This document shows, piece after piece, positions 1 through 7,006 of a stretch of 29,756 nt of DNA; the first letter of the stretch is position 1; each line of letters begins with the position of its first letter. The notes beneath the pieces were generated by a model that worked only from the letters and a program-made list of their open reading frames with translations, had not been told where the DNA came from and did not search any database. Location of the stretch: contig CAZRJW010000013.1 in the NCBI GenBank assembly GCA_964600845.1, positions 1 to 29,756 on the forward strand, read 5' to 3'. The DNA is from JAGOTP01 sp964600845 (GTDB lineage Bacteria; Patescibacteriota; Patescibacteriia; 2-12-FULL-60-25). A program made the translations under genes and the position numbers.

Positions 1-631
1 ACTATTTCATCGCCCTCCCGGGCTGCTTTTCAGCTTTCCATCACTGTACTTGTTCACTATCGGTCAGTAGAAGTATTTAGCCTTGGCACATCGTCGTGCC
101 TGCTTCCAACGAGGTTTCTCGTTCCTCGTTGTACTATGGATATCGGATCCGTGTGAGATACCTATTTTCGCTTACCGGACTATCACCGTCTTTGGTTCCA
201 CTTTCCAGTGGATTCAGCTAATGAGTACCTACTCCACGTGCTCTACATGGGTCGAGCGTGTTCCGTCCAACAACCCCAATTATAACGGCGGCCCAAGCCC
301 TCCCTCACACCCGCGGTAAAACTTGCGTCCTACTCGGTGTGTAAGTTCATTATAATGGTTTCGGCTTTTCCCCTTTCGCTCGCCACTACTGAGGGAATAC
401 TATTCGTTTCTTTTCCTCTAGGTACTGAGATGTTTCACTTCCCTAGGTTCCCTCCATACAGCCTATGTGTTCAGCTGCAGGTCCTCGATCATTATCGAGG
501 GGGTTTCCCCATTCAGAAATCTCCGGATCAAAGGCTGTTTGCCGCCTCCCCGAAGCTTATCGCAGGCTACCACGTCTTTCATCGGCTTCTACTGCCAAGC
601 CATCCACCGTATGCCCTTACGTACTTTAACC
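1..631 (-). rRNA. rrl: 23S ribosomal RNA, 5' part (3' part lies outside the window)
   Basis: Read on the minus strand, the sequence starts GGTTAAAGTACGTAAGGGCA and then follows the conserved 5' domain of bacterial 23S rRNA. Recognisable landmarks are the GCGATAAGCTTCGGGGAGG segment, GAATGGGGAAACCCC, GTGAAACATCTCAGTACC, CAGTAGTGGCGAGCGAA and AAGGCTAAATACT. The window ends near E. coli position 500, so about four fifths of the gene is missing. The 5' end at 631 is placed by the GGTTAA signature. The stretch to 279-356 carries a helix clearly longer than in E. coli or Bacillus. No 16S gene lies upstream: the neighbour is the divergent rlmH, so this 23S gene is transcribed apart from 16S. Confidence 0.97.
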
Positions 632-726
632 ATCCAGTCTCTGATCTTGCGATCAGTAAAAACAGAATGGCGAAATTGCAATTAAGTATTCGTGCTGTAC
701 ACACGTAATACTATCAATGCCTTGCA

Positions 727-752
727 CGTATAACATACTGATATGCTATACG
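727..752 (-). other. leader hairpin upstream of 23S
   Basis: On the minus strand the arms CGTATAGCATA and TATGTTATACG pair over 11 bp with one G-U pair around a UCAG loop. It lies about 100 nt before the 23S 5' end and could be a processing or pausing structure; the role is inferred. Confidence 0.6.
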
Positions 753-761
753 TTTTCTTCC

Positions 762-774
762 GTTGTCAAAGTGA
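762..774 (-). promoter_or_regulatory. boxA-like antitermination signal in the 23S leader
   Basis: The minus strand reads TCACTTTGACAAC, which matches the B. subtilis-type boxA GCTCTTTGAAAAC at 10 of 13 positions. boxA binds NusB and S10 and protects rRNA transcription from termination. It lies downstream of the terminator-like hairpin, so it would act on the later part of the transcript. The call rests on similarity only. Confidence 0.35.
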
Positions 775-847
775 CAGCTCGTTCGCGGTGGCGAGGCGAG
801 CACAGATGAAGTTCGGGGGTCCGGAGCTCATCTGTGGCCGTCTCAAC

Positions 848-880
848 AAAAAGGCGCTTGACCCGAGTCGGGGCAAGCGC
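848..880 (-). terminator. terminator-like hairpin inside the 23S leader
   Basis: On the minus strand GCGCTTG and CAAGCGC pair, extended by CCC/GGG, around a short loop, and a run of five T follows at 848-852. The form is that of an intrinsic terminator about 100 nt after the promoter and about 220 nt before 23S. Confidence 0.65.
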
Positions 881-986
881 GCTGATGACGGAGTCATCGT
901 GCGCTCTTGCGGGCTCGGTGTCTCCATTGCTCCCCTAGTAAATCCGTAGGTCGTGGGAGGTGGTGCTTTTCTTGTGAAGTGCCAGT

Positions 987-1015
987 ACTATATAGAAGTC
1001 ATTCTGACGTGTCAA
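987..1015 (-). promoter_or_regulatory. strong sigma70-type promoter for the 23S leader
   Basis: On the minus strand TTGACA (1010-1015) is a perfect -35 box, followed by exactly 17 nt and TATAGT (987-992) as the -10 box. The predicted start is near 980. It is the best-matching promoter in the window, as expected for an rRNA gene. Confidence 0.85.
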
Positions 1016-1027
1016 GAAACTAGCCCC

Positions 1028-1033
1028 TATACT
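1028..1033 (+). promoter_or_regulatory. -10 element of rlmH, leaderless start
   Basis: TATACT ends 6 nt before the rlmH ATG at 1040, so a normal start distance puts the first transcribed base at the start codon. No Shine-Dalgarno site is present. The -35 region is weak and overlaps the divergent 23S promoter. Confidence 0.5.
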
Positions 1034-1039
1034 TTTCTT

Positions 1040-1510
1040 ATGCATAAATTGCGGATTTTTTCGATTGGAGCTCCTCATGAGGATTGGCAGCGCGAGGCTA
1101 TCCACAGTTTCTGCACACGTCTCTCCCCTTTTGCACAGCTCGAGGTAAAGGAACTCCCCGATGGAGCGGGCGGATCGGCAAAACCTGATCCAAACCGGGT
1201 ACGTGAGAAAGAGGCGGAAAGCCTACGGAACGCCTTGAGTGGAATTCCGTATATTGCTCTTGATGAGCGCGGGAAGAACCTATCGTCAGCCGAGTGGGCA
1301 GAATTAGTAAAAGAAACAGCGGAGACCGGGCAAACCATTGGGTTTGTTATTGGAGGTGCGTGGGGGTTGGATGAAACGATCCGTAATAATGCAGTAAAAA
1401 CGGTTTCATTTGGAAAGCAGACTGCTCCTCATATCTTGGCGCGTATTCTATTATTGGAACAACTGTACCGAGCGGAGACAATATTAAAGGGGAAGGAGTA
1501 TCATAAGTAA
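1040..1510 (+). CDS. rlmH: 23S rRNA (pseudouridine1915-N3)-methyltransferase RlmH
   Basis: RlmH is a SPOUT-fold enzyme that uses S-adenosylmethionine to methylate N3 of pseudouridine 1915 in helix 69 of 23S rRNA, acting on assembled 70S ribosomes. The 156-aa product has the usual family length (about 155). It carries the knot signature GFVIGGAWGLDETI, which binds the cofactor, and the C-terminal EQLYRAETILKGKEYHK with the conserved YRA and terminal YH. An in-frame upstream start at 953 would add 29 unrelated residues; ATG 1040 begins MHKLRIF, as in the family, and sits just after a -10 box. The gene is divergent from the 23S gene, its substrate, and is followed after 4 nt by the phosphatase gene, so the two are probably cotranscribed. 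Confidence 0.95.
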   Translation: MHKLRIFSIGAPHEDWQREAIHSFCTRLSPFAQLEVKELPDGAGGSAKPDPNRVREKEAESLRNALSGIPYIALDERGKNLSSAEWAELVKETAETGQTIGFVIGGAWGLDETIRNNAVKTVSFGKQTAPHILARILLLEQLYRAETILKGKEYHK

Positions 1511-1514
1511 TATT

Positions 1515-2723
1515 ATGACCATGGAATACCATCAACCCTCTCTAGACGCGCGCTCTAGAAGTCCTCAAGCAAAAAAATTTCCTCCTATTCCGGACGCTGC
1601 TCGGATTCATAGACCTCGTATTGAGCAGAGAGAGACTGAACCCGTTTTAAAAATTGGCGCAGCGACAAAAGCCTCGCTTGAACATCCTGAAAGAAACGAA
1701 GACTCTGCATATCATTCCCTCTCAAAAGGAATTGCATTTGTCGCCGATGGCATGGGTGGTGTGCCCGCTGGAGACTACGCTTCTGGTGTTGCTGCTTCAC
1801 TCATGAGCGAACGTGAGCGTACTCGTTTACTTGTGAAGGCGAGTGAACCAGATCGTGTCATGCTGCATAAGATTGGGAGTGTTTTTAATCAGACAAGAGA
1901 AACACCTCTAGAGAAATCTAGCGTAGAAAATGCGACCAAAGAGCTCCTTCTCCTCATGAATCGAAAGATTGAGGAAACGGTTCAAACACACCCCTTAATG
2001 ATGGAAAAAGCTCGCCCTTATTTTTTGAATAGACTTGGTAAAGCCTATGATGAAAAAGATCCGACACACCGAGCCATCATGAAGAAGGTTCTTTCCACGA
2101 TTGGAACAACTGGGACGATGACGAAGATATGGAATGACACCGAGGGGAAAACCTATGTCACCGCTGGCAGCGTTGGCGATAGTCGTGCGTATATTTTACG
2201 TGAAGGAAAAATGATCCAACTCACGGACGACCATAGCCCACTTCAGACACTTCTAAATGCTCAGGTGAAAGATGAGAACGGAGCTGTTATTGATGGAAAC
2301 GACATTGAGAAAACGATTTCGAAAGAAGATATCGCCCGCTTAGCGGATGATCACCCTGAACTCCAGCAACTCGTTCTTCGCGTTGTTAACGTTTCGGGTA
2401 GTCGTGTAGCCATCAAAGAAATTAGAAATATGATGTATCTCGCCCTTGGTGGGGGCTCTTTTGCAAAAAAAGAAATGGGGATCGACTTTACGCCCTCTAT
2501 TTCAACCCATCAACTTCGTCGCGGAGACAAAATCATTCTGGCAACCGATGGATTGATTGATAACGTATCGGACCTGGATATCGCTACCACCGCTAAGACC
2601 TACACTGGCGATCCTGCTCGAGCCGCACAGGCCCTCCAAGAAGAAGCGGCTGAGATCTCTGTATCGAAAAGAGTCCGCGCAAAAAAAGATGATGTGACTG
2701 TTATCGTTCAGGAATATACCTAA
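1515..2723 (+). CDS. PP2C-family protein serine/threonine phosphatase
   Basis: This is a 402-aa metal-dependent phosphatase of the PP2C (PrpC/Stp1) superfamily that removes phosphate from Ser/Thr. The metal and catalytic motifs are in order: RNEDSAY (about residues 60-66), VADGMGG (76-82), GTTGTM, VGDSRAYILREGKMIQLTDDH, ILATDGLIDNVSD and KKDDVTVIV at the C-terminus. It is longer than the usual 240-260 aa. The extra length is a charged, proline-containing N-terminal tail of about 45 residues and helical insertions between the second and third motifs. No membrane segment is visible, so it should be cytosolic. A second ATG lies 6 nt inside the gene. No partner kinase is in the window. Confidence 0.93.
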   Translation: MTMEYHQPSLDARSRSPQAKKFPPIPDAARIHRPRIEQRETEPVLKIGAATKASLEHPERNEDSAYHSLSKGIAFVADGMGGVPAGDYASGVAASLMSERERTRLLVKASEPDRVMLHKIGSVFNQTRETPLEKSSVENATKELLLLMNRKIEETVQTHPLMMEKARPYFLNRLGKAYDEKDPTHRAIMKKVLSTIGTTGTMTKIWNDTEGKTYVTAGSVGDSRAYILREGKMIQLTDDHSPLQTLLNAQVKDENGAVIDGNDIEKTISKEDIARLADDHPELQQLVLRVVNVSGSRVAIKEIRNMMYLALGGGSFAKKEMGIDFTPSISTHQLRRGDKIILATDGLIDNVSDLDIATTAKTYTGDPARAAQALQEEAAEISVSKRVRAKKDDVTVIVQEYT

Positions 2724-2789
2724 GTTCAGGGACCATCCCGATACCTTCGTTCGTCTTGATAGAATACGGTTCCTTAGGGAGGTGATATT

Positions 2790-2834
2790 TTGAGAAAAAA
2801 CGTTTGCGCAAGATTGGAATCACGGAGTTTTTAA
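2790..2834 (+). CDS. possible 14-codon ORF behind a near-perfect Shine-Dalgarno site
   Basis: GGAGGTGAT at 2778-2786 is an exact complement of the usual 16S 3' tail and sits at ideal distance from a TTG at 2790. The ORF would encode LRKNVCARLESRSF and stop at 2834, followed by a 13-bp hairpin. Most genes here have no such site, which makes it stand out, but a 14-codon TTG ORF may be chance. It could be a leader peptide or a remnant. I do not recognise it. Confidence 0.2.
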   Translation: MRKNVCARLESRSF

Positions 2835-2848
2835 AGTCACCACTGTAC

Positions 2849-2881
2849 GAACGATCTAAGCTTAGTACGCTTAGATCGTTC
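2849..2881. terminator. 13-bp hairpin between convergent genes
   Basis: GAACGATCTAAGC and its perfect inverse complement are separated by a 7-nt loop. The T tract is weak on the plus strand (TTCTTT) and absent on the minus strand. It probably ends the phosphatase transcript. Confidence 0.55.
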
Positions 2882-2968
2882 TTTGGTCAGATATCTAGAA
2901 AGTTTATACCAAGCTCTTCTCCTGGTGCGCGTGGGAAATACGGAACGATATGCATAAAAAGATGCAAC

Positions 2969-3942
2969 TCATGACTTCGTCCCAATAAACGCATTCTCCC
3001 CTTTTACGGAGTGTGCGTTTTGGATACCGGCTTGTTGGTACCAACCTAAAATTTCGTCTTTGGTGTGCGTGCTGGCGTAAAAGGGTGTACTGGCATCAAA
3101 GACATCGAGCATGCGCCAAGGCGCTTCCGGGAGATGGACGTTTACGATGAACAGACGCTCGGTGATAGAGGCGATGTATTTTCCAAAAAAAAGGAATTCT
3201 TCGCACAGCCTCCAGGACTGGGTAAGCGGTATTCGCTGAAAAGAGCGCGTACGCTTTATACATTTTTCGGGTTCGTTCTTTTCCAAGGAGACGCTCTGAC
3301 CAGCGATGGAAAAACCGCATGATGCGTACCGAAGGAAAGGTATAAAAACCAGAGCGCGCATACACTCGACAGGTGACTTTTCCTCCGGATTTCACCGTTT
3401 TTGCTAACTGCTGAAAGGCCTCTTTTGGATCTGGGGTGTGGTGAAGCACTCCGATCGTGTAGCCATGATCAAAGACACCTGCTTTAAACGGTGGATGTAG
3501 AATATCCCCCTGCACAATACAGGCTCGAACCTGTTGTTGCGCGAAGTTTTCATAGGCAACGTCCGCGGCTTGGCTTAATTCGAGACCTACGGCAACGCCT
3601 CCGCGTGCAACCACTCGATCAAGAAAGCGTCCGGGCCCACAGCCAAACTCCACCACCAGATTCTCTTGAACCTCTTCTGCGGTAAATTGCGTCACCGTAT
3701 TGAACATGTTTTCTGTGAAGCCCTCCATCACTTTCCCTTTATTTTCTGCTTCAAACTGAAGTCGTGGCCATTCTTTCCATTCGTAGCCGAAACTTGCCGT
3801 GTAGGCTTCCTGGCTCACAAAACGAGGAATACCACCCTGAATCGGGTAAGACTCTGAGCTGTTGGTCTAAGACCTCTTCTTTTAACACGAGTTCTTTACC
3901 AGCCGTTGGCGAACAAAGAAGTACAAGAAATTTTGGGTGCAG
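2969..3942 (-). pseudogene. class I SAM-dependent methyltransferase broken by frameshifts
   Basis: The minus strand encodes one recognisable methyltransferase in three pieces. The first (about 3942-3857) gives LHPKFLVLLCSP and ELVLKEEVLD, resembling the Trm112-like N-terminal segment of this family. The second (from about 3857 to 3190) contains YPIQGGIPRFV, VVEFGCGPGRFLDRVV (SAM-binding motif I) and GVLHHTPDPKEAFQQL. The third (3190 to 2969) gives APWRMLDVFDASTPFYAS and DEILGWYQQAGI. The second-to-third switch falls at eight A at 3185-3192: with seven A the frame stays open through IPFFGKY. The first switch needs removal of one base near 3857. No ATG precedes the first piece. A GTG at 3818 opens the middle piece alone. 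This may be real decay, assembly error or slippage; the substrate is unknown. Confidence 0.75.
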
Positions 3943-4024
3943 ACGCGTATTTCGGGGCTAGTATTTCTACACTCCCGCCATTAAACCAATCGGACTCCCT
4001 CCACCTACTAAGACCGATTCTTGC

Positions 4025-4053
4025 TTGAACCGTCACGCGTCCCGCAGAATAGT
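4025..4053 (+). promoter_or_regulatory. promoter of tdk
   Basis: TTGAAC (4025-4030), a 17-nt spacer and AATAGT (4048-4053) form a reasonable sigma70-type promoter. The predicted start is near 4060, about 11 nt before ATG 4071. Confidence 0.5.
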
Positions 4054-4070
4054 CGCATCCTACCCTTGCT

Positions 4071-4664
4071 ATGTTCTCCCCTACGACCCTCCTTCGCCCT
4101 GGTAGTATGACCTTTTTCACCGGTCCGATGTTTTGCGGAAAAACGCTGGAACTCATTCGACATTTACAGATTTTTCAAGAACAACAGATCCCGCTTATTT
4201 GTTTGCGACCTGCGATCGATACACGCACAAGCACACTTGAATCAAGATCCGGCCTAAAGCTCGACGGACAGATCGTGGATCCAGAGGATTTAAACACCAT
4301 CAAGGAGCTCATTCGTGATAAGTGGGTTATTGGAGTAGACGAATTAAACTTTTTTACACCCGAACTCGTACCGATCCTGGTAGATGAGCTTCGCCGTGGA
4401 AAAACGATTTTACTTTCTGGTATTGATACGAACTTCCGAGCTGAGCTTTTCCCAACGACCCAAGCTATTCTCGCGATTCCAGAAACGATCGTGCAACGCT
4501 CGCGCTCGGTCTGCAGCATCTGTCACCAACATAACGCCACCCGAACACAACGACTACGAAATGGGAAACCGGTACCAAAAGAGGATCCGATGGTGCTCGT
4601 CGAAGGGAGTGCGGAAAATGTCACGTACGAGGCGCGGTGCTTGGAGCATCACGAATTAGGATAA
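4071..4664 (+). CDS. tdk: thymidine kinase, class II (TK1-like)
   Basis: The enzyme transfers phosphate from ATP to thymidine to give dTMP in nucleotide salvage. The 197-aa product has the Walker A motif GPMFCGKT at residues 18-25, the Walker B-like VDELNFF at about 89-95 (the family usually has DEAQFF, so Asn replaces Gln), and a zinc lasso region with CSIC followed by a later C and H in ARCLEHH. TQR in the lasso is also typical. The start is uncertain. ATG 4071 is closest to the predicted transcript start and adds 12 residues; ATG 4107 begins MTFFTGPMF, closer to the usual family N-terminus. Neither has a Shine-Dalgarno site. Nucleoside salvage fits an organism with limited biosynthesis. 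Confidence 0.93.
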   Translation: MFSPTTLLRPGSMTFFTGPMFCGKTLELIRHLQIFQEQQIPLICLRPAIDTRTSTLESRSGLKLDGQIVDPEDLNTIKELIRDKWVIGVDELNFFTPELVPILVDELRRGKTILLSGIDTNFRAELFPTTQAILAIPETIVQRSRSVCSICHQHNATRTQRLRNGKPVPKEDPMVLVEGSAENVTYEARCLEHHELG

Positions 4665-4700
4665 AAACCCCACCTGACAAGAAACGTTATAAATCCATAG

Positions 4701-4742
4701 ACCAAACAAAAAGATCCCGTTCAGGGGATCTTTTTGTTTGGT
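4701..4742. terminator. bidirectional terminator shared by tdk and tRNA-Leu
   Basis: ACCAAACAAAAAGATCCC (4701-4718) is the exact inverse complement of 4725-4742 around a 6-nt loop. T-rich arms follow the GC core on both strands, so it can stop both converging transcripts. The right arm includes the encoded CCA end of the tRNA. Confidence 0.9.
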
Positions 4743-4823
4743 GGGCGGGGAGGGACTTGAACCCTCATGCCTTGCGGCGCCAGCTCCTAAGGCTGGTGTG
4801 TCTGCCAATTTCACCACTCGCCC
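4739..4823 (-). tRNA. tRNA-Leu (anticodon TAG)
   Basis: The minus strand folds into an 85-nt class II tRNA with an encoded CCA end. The acceptor arms are GGGCGAG and CCCGCCC (one A-C mismatch). The anticodon stem CCAGC/GCTGG holds the loop CTTAGGA, giving anticodon TAG, which reads CTA and other CTN codons. A long variable arm (GCGCCGCAAGGCAT region) and a T arm GGGTTCAAGTCCC follow. The long variable arm and anticodon both say leucine. Confidence 0.96.
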
Positions 4824-4845
4824 AAATTTCGGCACAACCTGGACA

Positions 4846-4874
4846 AGATTACGGCTTCAGGCCAAGAAAATCAA
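4846..4874 (-). promoter_or_regulatory. promoter of tRNA-Leu
   Basis: On the minus strand TTGATT (4869-4874), a 17-nt spacer and TAATCT (4846-4851) stand about 22 nt upstream of the tRNA 5' end. Confidence 0.65.
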
Positions 4875-4942
4875 CCGGAACTAGGCAACCGTCAGCCCAT
4901 CTCCTAGAGTAAAGGGGTAGGCAAAATTAATGGGCCGTTTGT

Positions 4943-4971
4943 TTGACTATTTGGCTGTGCTGTGCTAAGTT
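4943..4971 (+). promoter_or_regulatory. promoter of the first surface protein
   Basis: TTGACT (4943-4948), a 17-nt spacer and TAAGTT (4966-4971) form a good promoter. The predicted 5' leader is about 17 nt and holds no Shine-Dalgarno site. Confidence 0.7.
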
Positions 4972-4994
4972 CCGCTGTTAATTCTTCTCTTCAT

Positions 4995-6878
4995 ATGAAC
5001 AAATTTCTTACTGCTCTCTTCGCAGCATTCATGGTCTTCGTCGTCGGCTTGCCGATGGGTGCCCAGGCTGCTCGCGTGAATACCCTCATCAAGGGGTCTG
5101 GTTCGACGATTTATTGGGCCGCGAATGATGGGAAGAAATATACGTTTCCAAACATCGCCACCTACTACACATGGTTCTCGTGGGCTGATTTGAAGACGGT
5201 AAAAAAGATTGGTGATAAAGAATTGAAAGCGATCCCAACAGGCGGCAACGTCACCTATCGTGGCGGCGCGAAGCTCGCAAAATTTCCAACTGAATCAACC
5301 GTCTATGCCGTCTCTCGCTATGGAATTCTCCGTCCTATCGTGAACGCGGAGGTCGCCGCTCAACTCTATGGCTACAACTGGGCCACCAAAGTTGAAACAC
5401 TCCCTTGGAATGTCCGCGGAGACTACCGCATCGGATCAATGATTCGTGCCGCGTACGAGTACTCCACGAGCATCGAATATAATGGCGTAAAAACCCCAAC
5501 CGATAACTTGGAAGTTTACGTTCCTGTAAACCCCGGGACTGGCTACACTCCAAACCTTCCAACACCAACTTTCACCGGAACGGTTGGACTCGCGTTAACG
5601 AATCGTCTCTATACACCAGATCGTGCACAATTCACGGCGACGGTTTCGAATTCGAACCGCAACGCGAACGAACTCACGATTCAGATTAAGAACGAAACGC
5701 GCAACGAAATCATCCAGACGTGTTACGCCAGCTACACCTGCAGCGCAACCTGGTATGTCGATACCGTCGCCACACAAGAGATTGTCGCCATCGCAAAAGA
5801 TGCCGCTGGCTACAGCCTCGGATCAAACCGTGTCTCCGTGCAAGGGTTGAACAACTCGAGCTACTACTCGGACTACGGCTATCCATACACCTACGGCAAC
5901 TCGAACTATCCGCAGTACGGCTACGGCAGCACACTGCCCTACTACACAACCATTGGGACGGTTAGCCTCAGCCTGTCGAACACCAGCGTCTACAAAGACG
6001 AACAGGCCACGGCCTATGCCGAGGTAAAAAGCTATAACGTACGAGCTGAGCGTTTGACGATTGAGCTCTACGTAGATGGAACACGCATCGGCACCTGCCA
6101 AGGCACAACGACCTGCTCGCTGACCTTCAATAACCCAAACGTCGGAACACGCCAGGTGTACGCGCGCGTTTCTGACGGTTACAACACCGCCACGCAAAGC
6201 GCTCCGTTAAGCCTCTACGTCTCCGAACGCGTCAACTCCTGGACGCAGGGAAGTTTCTGGGCCGACCGTCGTCTCGATGCGGAATGGACCAGCGATCGCA
6301 CCCTTCGCCTCACCGGCCGTATCACAAACTCGAATCGTGAACTCCAGAACCTCCGGATGACGATCATGGATCGTGACACAAACCAAAACGTAAAACACTG
6401 TGTCGGAACGGACTACTGCACAATTGATCTTCGCACCGACAGTAACTGGGTCAACACGAACCGATACGCACTCCTCGCCTTTGACATGAACGGTCAGGAA
6501 CTTGGCTACGTCTACCCAGCCTCGATTGGAACCAACCCTTACACAGATACCTCCTACAGTTACTCAAGCGTCGTAACAGAAGGCTCGATCGTAAGCCACG
6601 ACCGCACAGCTACGATCGTAAATCTCACCGGACGTGTGAATGGCAGCGTTAACCTGAATAACACCCGTCTCGAGATCTACACAGACGCCTACTCAGATCT
6701 TGGGGGGACGTACTTCCAACAGTCTATTCCAACCCGTTTGGTAAACACCTGTTATAACACTTCCACCTGCTCGATTCAGGACCGAACAAACACGACCTAC
6801 TACCGTGTGAGCTACTACACCGTCTTCGTTGATGCGAACGGTCAGCGCACAACCTCGCCCGCCTACAAAATCAACTAA
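4995..6878 (+). CDS. secreted surface protein with an N-terminal shared domain and four C-x5-C Ig-like repeats
   Basis: This is a 627-aa exported protein of unknown role. Residues 1-25 form a Sec signal peptide ending AQA. Residues 26-150 are a domain also found in the proteins at 7007 and 26713, with hallmarks TIYWAANDGKKYTFPN, TWFSWADL, TVYAVSRYGILR and AAQLYGYNWA. Four Ig-like beta repeats of about 100 aa follow, each with one C-x5-C pair (CYASYTC, CQGTTTC, CVGTDYC, CYNTSTC), probably a small disulfide loop. A Tyr/Ser/Gly-rich linker separates repeats 1 and 2. No sortase motif or C-terminal membrane anchor is seen. ATG 4995 is chosen over 4962 because it begins the signal peptide. It may be an S-layer or adhesion protein; that is inference. 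Confidence 0.85.
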   Translation: MNKFLTALFAAFMVFVVGLPMGAQAARVNTLIKGSGSTIYWAANDGKKYTFPNIATYYTWFSWADLKTVKKIGDKELKAIPTGGNVTYRGGAKLAKFPTESTVYAVSRYGILRPIVNAEVAAQLYGYNWATKVETLPWNVRGDYRIGSMIRAAYEYSTSIEYNGVKTPTDNLEVYVPVNPGTGYTPNLPTPTFTGTVGLALTNRLYTPDRAQFTATVSNSNRNANELTIQIKNETRNEIIQTCYASYTCSATWYVDTVATQEIVAIAKDAAGYSLGSNRVSVQGLNNSSYYSDYGYPYTYGNSNYPQYGYGSTLPYYTTIGTVSLSLSNTSVYKDEQATAYAEVKSYNVRAERLTIELYVDGTRIGTCQGTTTCSLTFNNPNVGTRQVYARVSDGYNTATQSAPLSLYVSERVNSWTQGSFWADRRLDAEWTSDRTLRLTGRITNSNRELQNLRMTIMDRDTNQNVKHCVGTDYCTIDLRTDSNWVNTNRYALLAFDMNGQELGYVYPASIGTNPYTDTSYSYSSVVTEGSIVSHDRTATIVNLTGRVNGSVNLNNTRLEIYTDAYSDLGGTYFQQSIPTRLVNTCYNTSTCSIQDRTNTTYYRVSYYTVFVDANGQRTTSPAYKIN

Positions 6879-6899
6879 AAAAACAATCCACAGAGTTAT

Positions 6900-6936
6900 C
6901 CACGCCCCACACCACCCGGTGTGGGGCGTGGATTTT
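6900..6936 (+). terminator. intrinsic terminator after the first surface protein
   Basis: CCACGCCCCACACC and GGTGTGGGGCGTGG pair perfectly over 14 bp around a 4-nt loop and are followed by ATTTTAT. Confidence 0.93.
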
Positions 6937-6967
6937 ATATAACAGCATTGATGATCGTTTACCGGAG

Positions 6968-6996
6968 AAGACAGAACTCTTCCCAGCGCGTACACT
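6968..6996 (+). promoter_or_regulatory. promoter of the second surface protein
   Basis: AAGACA (6968-6973), 17 nt and TACACT (6991-6996) precede ATG 7007 by 10 nt, giving a leader of only about 4 nt. The -35 box is imperfect. Confidence 0.5.
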
Positions 6997-7006
6997 AAGA
7001 GCACAT

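Larger units (their letters stand above)
632..980 (-). ncRNA. structured 23S leader or attenuator RNA
   Basis: About 350 nt between the minus-strand promoter at 987-1015 and the 23S 5' end hold no plausible gene but many hairpins. In transcript order these are a GATGAC/GTCATC stem (884-898), a terminator-like hairpin (854-880) with a U tract, a 9-bp CACAGATGA/TCATCTGTG stem (801-836), an 11-bp stem with one G-U pair (727-752), and a GNRA-capped CTGATC/GATCAG stem (641-656) next to the rRNA. A boxA-like sequence lies at 762-774. Either this is one leader with an attenuator, or a short RNA of about 130 nt ends at 848 and the 23S gene uses a second promoter. I do not recognise a known RNA family in it. 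Confidence 0.6.

Noticed and set aside
337..708. Open reading frames of 72-123 codons on the plus strand
   Set aside because: They lie antisense to the 23S rRNA gene and its leader; the rRNA signature explains the sequence.
762..785. A second TTGACA-like -35 box upstream of 23S on the minus strand
   Set aside because: The only nearby TATAGC box is 13 nt away, too close for a normal promoter; the sequence fits boxA better.
743..949. 68-codon plus-strand ORF in the 23S leader
   Set aside because: It covers the hairpins of the minus-strand leader and has no start signal or recognisable protein character.
3896..4156. 86-codon minus-strand ORF upstream of the methyltransferase
   Set aside because: It overlaps the tdk start on the other strand and its frame does not give the methyltransferase N-terminus; another frame does.
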